Shown here one piece after another: positions 63,620 through 64,000 of a stretch of 64,000 bases of DNA. The stretch comes from Acetivibrio cellulolyticus CD2 (lineage in GTDB: Bacteria > Bacillota > Clostridia > Acetivibrionales > Acetivibrionaceae). The position numbers and the translations under genes were made by a program. Below the pieces are notes generated by a model. The model searched no databases and was not told the DNA's origin. It saw nothing but the letters and a program-made list of their open reading frames with translations. The DNA lies in contig NZ_JH556659.1 of assembly GCF_000179595.2 (NCBI RefSeq), positions 161,456 through 225,455 on the forward strand, in the 5' to 3' direction. Position 1 is the first letter of the stretch. Each line of letters starts with the position of its first letter.

Positions 63620-64000
63620 TTAAAATATAGATTTTATGAGTCTAAAAAACCTTGGTAATATTGCGCCTGGAAAAAATACAAAAGGTTCTTTTGTGGGAAA
63701 CAAAACTGCAAATCTTGCTACATAGACCCCAAAAATAACTACTAAAAGAGAAATAATCAATCCATTATATAGTTTTTTATTAGACCGAATTTTCTCATGC
63801 ATAATAAAAATAATTACAAAAGGCATAAGAAATAAAGGATGGTAGCTAAACGCCTGTGATAAGTTTCCCCTAAATAATGAAACATAAGCTCTTGTCATTC
63901 CGCATGAAGGACAAGGTATTCCAGTTAGATTTAGAAATAAACAAATACTTCGTTTAAATATTAAACTATATAAAAGACTAATACTTCCTATAATTAAAAG
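63620..64000 (-). CDS. DUF2752 membrane protein (5'-partial)
   Basis: The frame runs to the right edge without a stop, giving 126 residues of a protein whose start is outside the window. It has the DUF2752 mark G-I-P-C-P-S-C-G-M-T-R-A, a CPxCGxTR motif typical of these small polytopic proteins, and three to four hydrophobic segments. The reading frame before the internal ATG 63898 (at CGMTR) shows that this ATG is not the true start. Function of the family is unknown. Confidence 0.85.
   Translation of the reverse strand, partial: LLIIGSISLLYSLIFKRSICLFLNLTGIPCPSCGMTRAYVSLFRGNLSQAFSYHPLFLMPFVIIFIMHEKIRSNKKLYNGLIISLLVVIFGVYVARFAVLFPTKEPFVFFPGAILPRFFRLIKSIF

Overview
The window looks like a chromosomal piece of a low-GC, Gram-positive, cellulosome-forming clostridium (Acetivibrio / Ruminiclostridium / Pseudobacteroides type; genus not decided). 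The main evidence is two adjacent secreted enzymes with type I dockerins, a SigI/RsgI-type sigma/anti-sigma pair, a very large CBM3-bearing secreted protein, Gram-positive PolC, an NADH-linked [FeFe]-hydrogenase operon, and purine-rich Shine-Dalgarno sites with many TTG/GTG starts. No tRNA, rRNA, CRISPR array, prophage or intact insertion sequence was recognised.

Layout. 0-2 kb: end of an export system (FtsX-like permease, HlyD-like lipoprotein). 2-5 kb (minus): GH26 mannanase-dockerin and CE3-like SGNH esterase-dockerin. 5-10 kb: DHA2 MFS exporter, then a convergent c-di-GMP pair (PilZ-like protein, 7TM-HD-GYP). 10.7-14.7 kb: hydrogenase operon hydC-hydB-hydA. 14.8-18.2 kb: CYTH protein and a PAS-GGDEF-EAL protein. 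18.4-23.6 kb (minus): acyltransferase and a 1329-residue fusion of DUF2062-like, GH18, CE4 and GT2 domains. 24-28.6 kb: membrane protein, acyl-CoA synthetase and an orphan, divergent flagellin. 28.9-35.5 kb: PIF1-like helicase and PolC. 35.7-38 kb: BlaI/BlaR1-type regulatory operon with clear operators. 38-41 kb: small accessory genes.

41-47 kb: a secreted coiled-coil protein built from 81-residue repeats, divergent from sigI-rsgI; an SDR enzyme follows. 46.3-50.8 kb: a response regulator followed by two overlapping, paralogous 7TM-PAS histidine kinases, the second of which has lost its phosphoacceptor His. 50.9-54 kb (minus): an unusual three-gene operon: an unknown 291-residue protein, a zinc-finger anti-sigma-like protein, and a membrane protein with a Lon-type (S16) domain inside and two Ca-binding beta/gamma-crystallin domains outside. 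Divergent from it is an 1891-residue secreted protein with three CBM3 modules, a papain-like Cys/His/Asp region and two LamG-like domains. 60-63.5 kb: IS200/IS605-like hairpin remnants, then a leucine-type T-box leader in front of a TIM-barrel/acyl-CoA-ligase fusion. The right edge holds a partial DUF2752 gene.

The best candidates for something undescribed are the S16/beta-gamma-crystallin operon with its divergent CBM3 giant (50.9-60 kb). Next are the kinase/pseudokinase pair, the RsgI-like protein lacking the usual Asn-Pro cleavage site, and the T-box-controlled fusion ligase. Together the window describes a surface-active, plant-polysaccharide-degrading anaerobe with several membrane signalling modules that probably read the outside of the cell.
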